A stretch of DNA of 25,195 nucleotides from Candidatus Omnitrophota bacterium (GTDB lineage: Bacteria > Omnitrophota > Gorgyraeia > Gygaellales > Profunditerraquicolaceae): NCBI GenBank assembly GCA_026387555.1, contig JAPLLM010000125.1, forward strand, positions 1 to 25,195, read 5' to 3'. Shown one piece after another: positions 7,656-14,771 of this stretch (its first letter is position 1; each line of letters begins with the position of its first letter). The position numbers and the translations under genes were made by a program. The notes below the pieces were generated by a model. That model worked only from the letters and a program-made list of their open reading frames with translations, searched no databases and had not been told where the DNA came from.

Positions 7656-8141
7656 TTAATACGATATTGCTATCCTCTTATTTTCCTCTTTATGCCTTAA
7701 AATCACTCCGTCTTCCTTGTATTTCTTAAGCATGAAATGCGTGGCTGTCCCGCGCACGTTTTCCAAGCAAGAAAGTTTCTCCGCCACAAAACTGGAGACC
7801 GTCTGCAAATTCTTCCCTTCCACAACCACCAGTAGATCATAAGTCCCGGAGATAAGATAACAGCTGGTGACTTCGGGAAAAGAATAGATCCTTTCGGCTA
7901 TGCGCTCAAATCCCAGATCCTTCTGCGGGATGATATTGACTTCGATGAGCGCGCGCACCGTCGGCTCCTCCTGTTTCAAAATATCCTTATTTATCACGGT
8001 CTTGTATTTTAAGATAACCCCTTCTTTTTCGAATTTTTTGATCGCCTCTTTTATCGCCGCGGGCTTTTTCCTAAGCATCTTAGCGATCTCTTCCGGGGTG
8101 ATCCGGCTATCCTTTTCTAATACCTCGAGTATTTCGTCCAT
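7656..8141 (-). CDS. Lrp/AsnC family transcriptional regulator
   Basis: A 161-residue protein with an N-terminal winged helix-turn-helix (about residues 1-45, DSRITPEEIAKML then AAIKEAIKKFEKEGVI) and a C-terminal RAM/AsnC ligand-binding domain (about 65-145, including VTSCYLISGTYDLLVVVEG). Length and domain order match Lrp/AsnC regulators, which bind amino acids and control amino-acid metabolism. It abuts the receiver gene upstream and the aminotransferase downstream with no spacing, so it probably regulates that aminotransferase or responds to its substrate. This functional link is inferred from adjacency. Confidence 0.9.
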   Translation of the reverse strand: MDEILEVLEKDSRITPEEIAKMLRKKPAAIKEAIKKFEKEGVILKYKTVINKDILKQEEPTVRALIEVNIIPQKDLGFERIAERIYSFPEVTSCYLISGTYDLLVVVEGKNLQTVSSFVAEKLSCLENVRGTATHFMLKKYKEDGVILRHKEENKRIAISY

Positions 8142-8534
8142 TTAAGCCCCTCCTTTATTTAACTTCTGATTTATTACGTCGCTTAAATAAGCGGCGGTAA
8201 AAGGCTTAGTGATGTAATCGTCCGCTCCGGCAGATAAAGCCTGGCGGATACTCTCATCGTCGCCTAAACCGGTGACCATGATCACCTTGATCTTTTTATC
8301 GATCTCCTTGATTTTGGCTAAAATATCGATCCCGGACTCGCTCCCCAGCCTCAGGTCCAATAGCGCAAGCTGCGGGCTTTCTTTTTTAGCCAGCGTCAGC
8401 GCGTCCGCGCCGTTTGAAGCTGTAAAAACGGTAAAATTTCGCTTCGTGAGGAAACTCTTGGTCACGCTGCAGATCTCTTCCTCATCATCCACCACTAAAA
8501 TCCTGAGGGCATCCATAGATTTAAATAATACCAT
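8142..8534 (-). CDS. Stand-alone response regulator receiver protein (CheY-like)
   Basis: A 130-residue single-domain receiver. The acidic pair is D16/D17 in ILVVDDEEE, the phosphorylation site is D60 in LALLDLRLG, the switch threonine is in VIMVTGLGDD and the conserved lysine is in ITKPF. There is no output domain. A second in-frame ATG at 8516 gives a start closer to the usual MxxRILVVDD form; neither start has a clear ribosome-binding site. It lies 39 nt after phoU and directly before the AsnC-type gene. No kinase gene is adjacent; the nearest is the PhoR-like kinase at 14772-15878. Confidence 0.88.
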   Translation of the reverse strand: MVLFKSMDALRILVVDDEEEICSVTKSFLTKRNFTVFTASNGADALTLAKKESPQLALLDLRLGSESGIDILAKIKEIDKKIKVIMVTGLGDDESIRQALSAGADDYITKPFTAAYLSDVINQKLNKGGA

Positions 8535-8573
8535 ATTTAGGCGGGCGTTGCAATGGGATATAGCTGGAGGAGT

Positions 8574-9239
8574 TTAAAGCTGTTCCGGATGATGCTTTAC
8601 TACCTTAGCCTCGACCATGTAGATCACATCCTCGGCAATATTGGTGGTATGGTCGCAGATGCGTTCCAGATGACGGGCGATCAACAGTAAAGGGACAGCG
8701 CGGTCCGCAGTCCTTGCGTCTTTAGCCATATAATCATTGATCAATTCGTCCTGGACTAAATTGCGCAATTTATCTGCCTCGGAGTCAGTAAGCACTACTT
8801 TTCTCGCCAACCCCACGTCTTTGTTTACAAACGCATCGATGGCGTCGCGCACCATATTCTGGGCAATAGTCGATAATTTCGGGATGTCGATCAGCGGTTT
8901 AAGCAGGGGCTTATCCACCAAGGCTAAGACGCGCTGGCAGATATCCACGGCCAGATCAGCGATGCGCTCCAATTCGGCGTTGACCTTCATCCCGGTGGTA
9001 ATAAAACGCAGGTCTCCGGCCATAGGCTGGTGCCGGGCGATCAAGTCTATGCAGCGCTCGTCTATGACCAGTTCTAATTCATCGATTTTCGTATCGGAAG
9101 AAATGACTTCCTGCGCTTGAGCCTTATCGCGGTTCTTCAGCGCTTCGATTGACTTAAAAATCGCTTCCTGCGCTAAAATACCCATCCGAAGGACATCTTT
9201 ATGCAGCTCTCTCAATTCTTCGTCAAAATGCCTCTCCAT
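8574..9239 (-). CDS. phoU: Phosphate signalling protein PhoU
   Basis: A 221-residue all-helical protein with two PhoU repeats. The first contains RHQPMAGDLRFITTGMKVNAELERIADLA, cited here only as its RHQP...DLR and ELERIAD landmarks. The second contains RAVPLLLIARHLERICDHTTNIAEDV, with the same E-R-x-x-D-H metal-binding pattern. Length and both repeats match PhoU, which links the Pst transporter to the PhoR kinase and represses the Pho response when phosphate is ample. It has a strong ribosome-binding site (GGAGG, 8 nt before ATG). It follows the pst genes after a 77-nt gap that holds a stable hairpin. Confidence 0.93.
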   Translation of the reverse strand: MERHFDEELRELHKDVLRMGILAQEAIFKSIEALKNRDKAQAQEVISSDTKIDELELVIDERCIDLIARHQPMAGDLRFITTGMKVNAELERIADLAVDICQRVLALVDKPLLKPLIDIPKLSTIAQNMVRDAIDAFVNKDVGLARKVVLTDSEADKLRNLVQDELINDYMAKDARTADRAVPLLLIARHLERICDHTTNIAEDVIYMVEAKVVKHHPEQL

Positions 9240-9277
9240 TATCCATACCTCCGATTTTTATTTAATTTACTTGTCTG

Positions 9278-9315
9278 AAAAATCGCCCTGAGTCCCGCTT
9301 TTAGGGACGAAGGGC
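9278..9315 (-). terminator. Intercistronic hairpin with T-run between pstB and phoU
   Basis: On the minus strand GCCCT-TC-GTCCC (9315-9304), a 7-nt loop, then GGGAC-TC-AGGGC (9296-9285) form two 5-bp stems separated by a TC/TC internal loop. They are followed by GATTTTT. The hairpin starts 1 nt after the pstB stop. It may be a partial terminator that lowers phoU and downstream expression, or a 3' stabiliser for pst mRNA. The T-run is short, so read-through is likely. Confidence 0.55.
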
Positions 9316-9316
9316 C

Positions 9317-10072
9317 TTACCCATATCTACCTGTAATATAATCTTCGGTTCGTTTATCTTTCGGACGGGTAAAGACGTCGTCCGTCTTGCCGAATTCGAT
9401 TAATTCGCCTAAAAGCATAAAACCCGTATCGTCCGACACGCGCGCAGCCTGCTGCATATTATGCGTGACTATTATTATAGTATATTTATCCTTTAGTTCA
9501 CGCATTAATTCCTCTATTCTGGCGGTCGCCTGCGGGTCGAGCGTAGAGCACGGCTCATCCATTAAAACGATATCACTCTTGACGGCGATAAGCCTTGCGA
9601 TACAGAGCCGCTGTTTCTGTTCAAGCGAAAGCCCCAACGCGGGTTTCTGCAATTTGTCTTTCAAATCATCCCAGAGAAGCACTGCTTTTAAGCTCTCTTC
9701 CGCTATCCGCTCAAGGTAATCCCGCTTAAGGCTCTCGCCGTGAACGCGCTCGCCAAAAACCACATTTTCAAAGATCGAGAGCGGAAAAGGGTTGGGCCGC
9801 TGAAAGACCATACCTACCTTTTTACGCAGGCTTACCAAATCCGTGTCGTTGGCCAGAATATTCTCTCTATCTATTAATATCTCGCCTTCCGTGCGCACAC
9901 CTTCGATCAAATCATTCATCCGGTTAAACGCGCGCAGCATGGTAGATTTGCCGCAACCCGAAGGCCCGATGATTGCTGTGATCTTCTTCTCGACAAATGA
10001 GGCGTTCACATTTATCAAGGCATGAAAATCGCCATACCAGAGGTTAAGGTTATTTACTTCTATTTTAGCCAT
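9317..10072 (-). CDS. pstB: Phosphate ABC transporter ATPase PstB, copy with degenerate signature motif
   Basis: A 251-residue ABC ATPase of the PstB family. Walker A is GPSGCGKST (36-44), the Q-loop glutamine is Q91 (VFQRPNPFP), Walker B ends in D172-E173, the D-loop is TLDP, and the switch histidine is H204 in [11 protein letters not shown]. The ABC signature, normally LSGGQ in PstB, is LSLEQ (148-152), so this subunit cannot offer a normal signature to its partner's ATP site. The adjacent PstB has an intact LSGGQ but lacks other residues, so the two look made for each other. The ATG overlaps the preceding TAA. PstB hydrolyses ATP to import phosphate through PstC and PstA. Confidence 0.92.
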   Translation of the reverse strand: MAKIEVNNLNLWYGDFHALINVNASFVEKKITAIIGPSGCGKSTMLRAFNRMNDLIEGVRTEGEILIDRENILANDTDLVSLRKKVGMVFQRPNPFPLSIFENVVFGERVHGESLKRDYLERIAEESLKAVLLWDDLKDKLQKPALGLSLEQKQRLCIARLIAVKSDIVLMDEPCSTLDPQATARIEELMRELKDKYTIIIVTHNMQQAARVSDDTGFMLLGELIEFGKTDDVFTRPKDKRTEDYITGRYG

Positions 10073-10818
10073 TATCCGAATTTCCCGCTGATATACCCCT
10101 CTGTGCGATGATCAGAGGGCGCCGTAAACATCTTATCCGTAATATCAAGCTCGATCAATTCTCCGCTTAAAAAGAACGCGGTCCTGTCTCCAACGCGGGC
10201 GGCCTGCTTGACATTATTAGTCACCAAGACTATGGTGTAGTTAACTTTCAGTTTGAGCATCGCGTCTTCCACCTTCGCGGTTGAAATCGGGTCAAGCCCG
10301 GAACACGGCTCGTCAAACAAAATCACCTCCGGTTCTACTGCCAGCGTGCGGGCGATGCAAAGCCGTTGCTGCTGTCCGCCGGACAACTTAAAAGCTGATG
10401 CCCCCAGCCTGTCTTTTACTTCATCCCAGAGATACGCCTCTTTAAGTGATTTCTCGACTATATCAGAAGTAGCGGTCTTGCTCTTAAGGCCATGCATCTT
10501 GACCCCATACGCCACATTATCAAATATCGAAAGCGGCAGCGGCAAAGGCAAGGCAAATACCGTTCCCACCCTTTTACGCAAACTCTCCACATCCAATTCT
10601 AAGATTTTTCTTCCGTCGAGCTCTACCTCGCCGGACATCTTAAAATTCGGATGCAGTTCATTCATACGGTTAAGCATGCGTAAAAACGTCGTCTTTCCAC
10701 TGTTCGCCGGCCCGATAACGCTCAAGATCTCGTTACGCATTATCTTCATGCTCACGCCTTTTAATGCCTGGACCCCGCCAAACCAGATATTTAAATCATC
10801 AATATTAAATTTTACCAT
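10072..10818 (-). CDS. pstB: Phosphate ABC transporter ATPase PstB paralogue lacking Q-loop Gln and switch His
   Basis: A 248-residue PstB paralogue next to the other copy. Walker A (GPANSGKT, 36-43), signature LSGGQQQR (from 145) and Walker B (D169-E170) are intact. The Q-loop reads [11 protein letters not shown], with A89 where glutamine is expected. The H-loop reads [11 protein letters not shown], with N201 where the switch histidine is expected. It therefore probably cannot hydrolyse ATP well at the site built on its own Walker A, but it supplies the good signature to the partner. The ATG at 10818 overlaps the end of pstA by 7 nt and follows AGGAAAA. I infer an obligate PstB heterodimer; a homodimer of this protein would lack catalytic histidines. 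Confidence 0.9.
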   Translation of the reverse strand: MVKFNIDDLNIWFGGVQALKGVSMKIMRNEILSVIGPANSGKTTFLRMLNRMNELHPNFKMSGEVELDGRKILELDVESLRKRVGTVFALPLPLPLSIFDNVAYGVKMHGLKSKTATSDIVEKSLKEAYLWDEVKDRLGASAFKLSGGQQQRLCIARTLAVEPEVILFDEPCSGLDPISTAKVEDAMLKLKVNYTIVLVTNNVKQAARVGDRTAFFLSGELIELDITDKMFTAPSDHRTEGYISGKFG

Positions 10819-11660
10819 TTTTTCTTTTTCCTGAACTTATAGCGGATAATGACTGCGGTCAGATTCATAAACAAGACCAGAGAAAGCAATACAAGCGCGG
10901 TTCCATAACGGACTTTTTCATCCACATTAGGCACCTGCGTGGAAATTACATATAGATGATACGGCAGCGCCATTGCCTGGTCAAATATGGATTTCGGCAG
11001 TTGTGGAAGATAAAAAGCTGCCACCGTAAATAATATGGGTGCCGTCTCTCCTGCCGCGCGGCCGATCCCGAGGATTGTCCCGGTGATGATACCGGGTATA
11101 GCGTTCGGTAAGACAATATGCCTGATAGTCTGCCATTTGCTTGCCCCGAGTGATAAACTAACTTCTCTAAACGATTGCGGCACGCTCTCCAGCGCCTCGC
11201 GAGAAGTGGTGATGATTATGGGCAAGATCATAATACCTAAGGTAAGCGAACCGGATAAAATGGATGCACCAAACTTAAAGAATACCACAAATAGAGCCAA
11301 CCCGAAGAGCCCATAAACTACAGAAGGGACTCCTGCGAGATTTACAATAGAGAGCTTTATCATGCGGTTAAGTAAATTCTCTTTTGCGTACTCACTTAAA
11401 TATATGGCCGCCAGAAGCCCGATAGGCAAGGCAAAGATGATCGCGCCCAGCACTAAATAAACCGTTCCGACTATCGCCGGGAATATTCCTCCTGCGCGCA
11501 TCCCCTGGCGCGGTATGTCGGATAAAAACTGCCAGTTTATCGCCGGAAGTCCCTTGACCACTATGATCACGACTACCATTCCGACAGGGACTACGATCAA
11601 AAGGGTAGCTAAAAACAAAAAGAAGAAAGCGATCTTCTGGTTACGCTTGGGGTTCCTCAT
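10812..11660 (-). CDS. pstA: Phosphate ABC transporter permease PstA
   Basis: A 282-residue inner-membrane permease with about six helices. The cytoplasmic EAA-type loop (SLSLGASKWQTIRHIVLPNAIPGI, landmark LGASKWQTI) contacts the ATPase, and GIGRAAGETAPILF is typical of PstA. The ATG overlaps the pstC stop as ATGA, and the gene ends 7 nt inside the first pstB, so translation is coupled. The order S-C-A-B is the classical pst operon. Confidence 0.93.
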   Translation of the reverse strand: MRNPKRNQKIAFFFLFLATLLIVVPVGMVVVIIVVKGLPAINWQFLSDIPRQGMRAGGIFPAIVGTVYLVLGAIIFALPIGLLAAIYLSEYAKENLLNRMIKLSIVNLAGVPSVVYGLFGLALFVVFFKFGASILSGSLTLGIMILPIIITTSREALESVPQSFREVSLSLGASKWQTIRHIVLPNAIPGIITGTILGIGRAAGETAPILFTVAAFYLPQLPKSIFDQAMALPYHLYVISTQVPNVDEKVRYGTALVLLSLVLFMNLTAVIIRYKFRKKKKW

Positions 11661-12529
11661 ATCTTTTTTGTTTCCCGGTGCAGAAAAAGATCCGCTGTTA
11701 CGTTAATGGCAAAACTTATCACAAACAAGACTATTCCTATGGCGAAAAGCGCAAAATAATGTTCGCTCCCCACTACTGCTTCTCCCATCTCTGCTGCCAC
11801 TGTCGCGGTAAGTGTGCGCACAGGTTGCAATATGGTAGAAGGGATTACCGCGGCATTACCGGTGATCATCATCACTGCCATAGTCTCTCCGATTACTCTA
11901 CCGATACCCAGCATCACCGCGGCGAATATCCCGCTGGAAGCTGCGGGGAGCATCACCCGCCAGATAGTCTGCCAATGCGTAGCGCCCATTGCCAGCGCCC
12001 CTTCTTTGTATGATCTTGGGACAGAATAAAGAGCATCCTCGGCGATAGAAACAATCGTCGGCATAGCCATAAAGGCAAGCATTACGGAGCCGGCTAAAGC
12101 AGTAAGCCCGGTCGGAAGGTTAAAGATGTGCTTTATCCAAGGCACAATAGTGATCATGCCGATAAAACCTAAGACGACACTCGGTATAGCGGCCAACAAT
12201 TCTATCCCGCCCTTAAGCGTCTCCTTGACTTTCCCCGGGGCAATCTCCGAAATGTAGAGCGCGCAGGCGACCCCTATCGGAATAGAGATGGCGGCCGCGC
12301 CTATCGTAACCACCAGCGAGCCTAATATTAACGGTAAAATCCCTAATTGCGGGGGTTCGGATATCGGATACCAGCTTTTTCCGGCAAGGAATTGAAGAGG
12401 GTTTACGAATTTAAAAAGCGCTAACCCCTCTTTAAGAAGAAACAAAAAAATGAGAATGACAAAAAAGATAGAAGCCAGCCCGCTGATCAGGACTAGCTTC
12501 TCAATGATAAACTCTTTGAATTTGCGCAC
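11657..12529 (-). CDS. pstC: Phosphate ABC transporter permease PstC
   Basis: A 290-residue inner-membrane permease with about six helices. It carries the EAA-type loop LAMGATHWQTIWRVMLP and GIGRVIGETMAVMMITGN, the standard PstC landmarks. The start is a GTG at 12529 without a clear ribosome-binding site, 9 nt after the pstS stop, so it probably relies on re-initiation after pstS. It works with PstA as the phosphate channel. Confidence 0.92.
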   Translation of the reverse strand: MRKFKEFIIEKLVLISGLASIFFVILIFLFLLKEGLALFKFVNPLQFLAGKSWYPISEPPQLGILPLILGSLVVTIGAAAISIPIGVACALYISEIAPGKVKETLKGGIELLAAIPSVVLGFIGMITIVPWIKHIFNLPTGLTALAGSVMLAFMAMPTIVSIAEDALYSVPRSYKEGALAMGATHWQTIWRVMLPAASSGIFAAVMLGIGRVIGETMAVMMITGNAAVIPSTILQPVRTLTATVAAEMGEAVVGSEHYFALFAIGIVLFVISFAINVTADLFLHRETKKI

Positions 12530-12538
12530 GATTAATTT

Positions 12539-13387
12539 TTATTTTACGGGAACGAAATCAGTTTTTAAAACTATCTCCTGCCCATCCTTAGAGAGCGTGA
12601 AATCCACGAATTTCTTAACCAGGCCCTGCGGCTCTCCGTTGGTGTATAGAAAGAGCGGCCGGGAGATAGGATATTTTCTGTTTACAACATTTTCAATAGT
12701 CGGAACTTCATAAGGGGATTTCTCATCTTTGGCCACATGCACCGCTTTTTGTTTAGGCGAAATATACCCCATACCGTAATAGCCTATCGCCGAAGGGTTA
12801 TTCGCAACTTCGTCGGCTATAGCCTGCGAAGAAGGAAGCATAAGCGCGCCGGGGGCAAATTCCTCTTTAGAGTTAGAGTCCATATTCCTTAAGACGTGCT
12901 CCTTGAAATACACGTGCGTTCCGGAATTTACTTCGCGAGAAAGCAGGGTGATTTTTGCATCCGCTCCGCCAACATCTTTCCAATTGGTGATCTTTCCTGT
13001 AAATATTTTGGCGAGCTGGTCGATGGTCAATTTATCCACCGGATTTTTTGGATTAACCACTACTGCCAACCCGTCAAGCGCGACTTTTATTTCTTTAGGA
13101 TTGATCCCTTTTTGCCGGGCAAGGCCGATTTCTTTATCCTTGATGCTTCTTGAAGCCATGGCAACATCGCAAGTTGCGCTGATCAGGCTCGAGAAGCCTG
13201 TCCCCGATCCGCCTCCGGTAACCGCCACAAAATCTCCGGCGTTCTTCTCCATATACTTCTCTGCCCAGGCTTGGCCGAGATTGACCATGGTATCAGAGCC
13301 TTTAACCTGGATTGAGTTCGCCTTTGCGCCATATGCCAGGCCGAAAAACATTACCGCGATTACAGTGATTAACGATTTTTTTAACAT
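12539..13387 (-). CDS. pstS: Phosphate-binding periplasmic protein PstS
   Basis: A 282-residue phosphate-binding protein. It begins with a signal peptide (MLKKSLITVIAVMFFG, probable cleavage near AKA-NS at residues 22-24). Ligand-site segments follow: KGSDTMVNL, GGGSGTGFSSL, MASRSIKDKE and SREVNSGTHVYF. No lipobox cysteine is visible, so it should be soluble in the periplasm. The ribosome-binding site AAGGAG lies 7 nt before ATG. A three-unit Pho box with a -10 element lies 30-75 nt upstream, so phosphate starvation should induce it. Confidence 0.94.
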   Translation of the reverse strand: MLKKSLITVIAVMFFGLAYGAKANSIQVKGSDTMVNLGQAWAEKYMEKNAGDFVAVTGGGSGTGFSSLISATCDVAMASRSIKDKEIGLARQKGINPKEIKVALDGLAVVVNPKNPVDKLTIDQLAKIFTGKITNWKDVGGADAKITLLSREVNSGTHVYFKEHVLRNMDSNSKEEFAPGALMLPSSQAIADEVANNPSAIGYYGMGYISPKQKAVHVAKDEKSPYEVPTIENVVNRKYPISRPLFLYTNGEPQGLVKKFVDFTLSKDGQEIVLKTDFVPVK

Positions 13388-13415
13388 TTAGCTGCTCCTT
13401 ATTAAATATATTACC

Positions 13416-13462
13416 TTTATATTGTTGTTTTTAGGTTAACGCAATGTAAAATCCGTGTAAAA
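13416..13462 (-). promoter_or_regulatory. Pho box and -10 element upstream of pstS
   Basis: On the minus strand TTTACA, TTTACA and TTAACC (13461-13456, 13450-13445, 13439-13434) repeat with an exact 11-bp period, 5 nt between hexamers. This matches the PhoP-type Pho box TT(A/T/C)ACA known from Bacillus. A TATAAA sequence (13421-13416) lies 12 nt downstream and CAATAT 9 nt downstream; either could be the -10 region. No TTGACA is present, as expected for an activator-dependent promoter. The box begins directly after the stop of the DUF2490 gene. Confidence 0.7.
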
Positions 13463-13463
13463 T

Positions 13464-14132
13464 CTAGAAAGATAGTTTCAGCTTAGTACCCAACACATTA
13501 GCATTCGTCCAGGTGCTGCCCGTACTGATATAATTCTTGGTGCTCTGGAGCATGTAATAAATCTCCCCTTTCAGGTTTTTTGTTATCAAAAAGCTTAAAC
13601 CGCCAAAAATCCGGTTCTGATTTAAATCTGTGCCGTTAAACCTGACAAATATTTCATCGGCCAGATACGGCTGTATTTCCTTTTTGGTGAATTTCCAGGG
13701 GAACTTCATGGTGATCTTGTTACGGTACCTGCCGGAGTCCACCTGATTATAATCATAGGTGCGGTATTCAAAACGGTTGCGCGAATCAAACTTGAAACCC
13801 GCCAGATCCCAAAATAAAGTAGCCAAAAGATACGGCTCATTTTCCACCCTGAATGAATTATTCTTTTTTTCTTTTACATAGCGGTAGCCGAGCCCGACAT
13901 TCAAGTGTTTATTGACGTCGTAGACATACCCTACGTCATAATGCTCATAATAAAAATCACTGGCGTTGTCTCCCCAGCGGAATTCTTGCTCGAATACCAG
14001 CTTAGAAGTTTTATTAAGCTTCATCTCCTCGATATCGGTATTCCAGACCTGAAAATCATGGTTATCAAAAGCAAAGACCGGTTTGATTACCGCCAAAACA
14101 GCAATTAGCATCAAGAAATATAACCTTCTCAT
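13464..14132 (-). CDS. DUF2490-type outer-membrane beta-barrel protein
   Basis: A 222-residue protein with a signal peptide (about residues 1-21, ending VFAFD). The mature part shows alternating aromatic and polar strands and a C-terminal phenylalanine (LGTKLKLSF), as in outer-membrane barrels. The pattern matches DUF2490: a WNTDIEEMKLNKTSKL-type opening, LVFEQEFRW, and YRNKITMKFPW. Its position behind a Pho-box-like array and before pstS suggests a porin or surface protein made during phosphate starvation; function and substrate are unproven. It starts with ATG 14132 behind AAAAGGAG. It ends in TAG. Confidence 0.75.
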   Translation of the reverse strand: MRRLYFLMLIAVLAVIKPVFAFDNHDFQVWNTDIEEMKLNKTSKLVFEQEFRWGDNASDFYYEHYDVGYVYDVNKHLNVGLGYRYVKEKKNNSFRVENEPYLLATLFWDLAGFKFDSRNRFEYRTYDYNQVDSGRYRNKITMKFPWKFTKKEIQPYLADEIFVRFNGTDLNQNRIFGGLSFLITKNLKGEIYYMLQSTKNYISTGSTWTNANVLGTKLKLSF

Positions 14133-14199
14133 CTTCTCTCCTTTTAAATATATCGTTTATCCATTTGTTCAGAATACAAAATACGCTTAGCTCTAACAA
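14065..14199 (-). CDS. Possible 44-residue leader ORF with a strong ribosome-binding site (TTG start)
   Basis: The sequence AAAGGAGG, the best ribosome-binding site in the window, lies 7 nt before a TTG codon at 14199. The ORF (starting LLELSVFCILNKW) ends at 14065, overlapping the first 68 nt of the DUF2490 gene in another frame. It has no family I recognise and is not clearly coding. It could be a leader peptide that couples translation of the outer-membrane protein, or a chance ORF. The site lies about 13-18 nt from the predicted transcription start. Confidence 0.25.
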   Translation of the reverse strand: MLELSVFCILNKWINDIFKRREDEKVIFLDANCCFGGNQTGLCF

Positions 14200-14207
14200 C
14201 CCTTCAC

Positions 14208-14233
14208 CTCCTTTCTTTAGTTTCTGAAAGGAG
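14208..14233 (-). repeat. Perfect 8-bp inverted repeat enclosing the Shine-Dalgarno sequence
   Basis: On the minus strand CTCCTTTC (14233-14226), a 10-nt spacer, then GAAAGGAG (14215-14208). The right arm is the strong ribosome-binding site before the TTG ORF, so in a long transcript it would be hidden. The left arm overlaps the predicted -10 box and start region, so a transcript from that promoter would lack part of it. The hairpin can only matter for read-through RNA from greA. Confidence 0.45.
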
Positions 14234-14285
14234 TATAAAACAGGTGGGTTAAATACGCTTGTAGACGAAGTAAAATGTGAGTTAA
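14232..14285 (-). promoter_or_regulatory. Pho-box-like array and -10 element upstream of the DUF2490 gene
   Basis: Four hexamers with an exact 11-bp period on the minus strand: TTAACT (14285-14280), TTTACT (14274-14269), TACAAG (14263-14258) and TTAACC (14252-14247). Three of four fit the TT(A/T)AC pattern, and the last is identical to the third unit of the pstS box. TATACT (14237-14232) lies 9 nt downstream as a -10 box. Finding the same period and hexamers at two promoters supports a shared Pho regulator. Confidence 0.55.
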
Positions 14286-14299
14286 GTATTTAGAGGTGG

Positions 14300-14770
14300 T
14301 TAACGCGAGATATTGAGGACTTTGTAGCGTAATGTTCCGGCGGGTATCTTTATTTCAGCTATCTCCCCGGCCTTGCGGTTTAAGAGTCCGCTGCCTACGG
14401 GAGAGGTTACGGAGATTTTATTCTGGGAGTAGTCTGCTTCTGCTTCAGCGACGAGCATATATTCCAATTCTTCTTCTGAATCCAAGTCTTTGAGTTTAAC
14501 CGTGGCTCCGATCAGGACTTCATCGGAGGACATATTCTCATCATCAAGTATCCTTGCCCCGGCAAGTTTCGCTGCCAACTCGGATATTCTTTTCTCATTC
14601 ATGCCCTGGGCGTCTTTTGCCGCGTCGTAATCCGCGTTCTCCGAGATGTCTCCGTGCTCGCGCGCCTTGCCGATAGCTTTGGATATCTCGCGGCGTTTAG
14701 TTGTTTTCAGATACTCGAGTTCTTCTACGAGTTTTTGATGGCCTTTTTTGGTCAGATAAATCTCATTCAT
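14300..14770 (-). CDS. greA: Transcription elongation factor GreA
   Basis: A 156-residue protein, the usual GreA length. The N-terminal coiled coil (about residues 1-75) includes LTKKGHQKLVEEL and the tip motif ISENADYDAAKDAQ, with the acidic residues that reach into RNA polymerase. The C-terminal FKBP-like domain includes VTSPVGSGLLNRKAGE. It rescues backtracked polymerase by stimulating transcript cleavage. I chose ATG 14770 (AAGGA 6 nt upstream), 1 nt after the kinase stop; a start at 14833 would add 21 unrelated residues lying over the kinase. It ends the upstream operon, before the Pho-box array. Confidence 0.93.
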   Translation of the reverse strand: MNEIYLTKKGHQKLVEELEYLKTTKRREISKAIGKAREHGDISENADYDAAKDAQGMNEKRISELAAKLAGARILDDENMSSDEVLIGATVKLKDLDSEEELEYMLVAEAEADYSQNKISVTSPVGSGLLNRKAGEIAEIKIPAGTLRYKVLNISR

Positions 14771-14771
14771 A

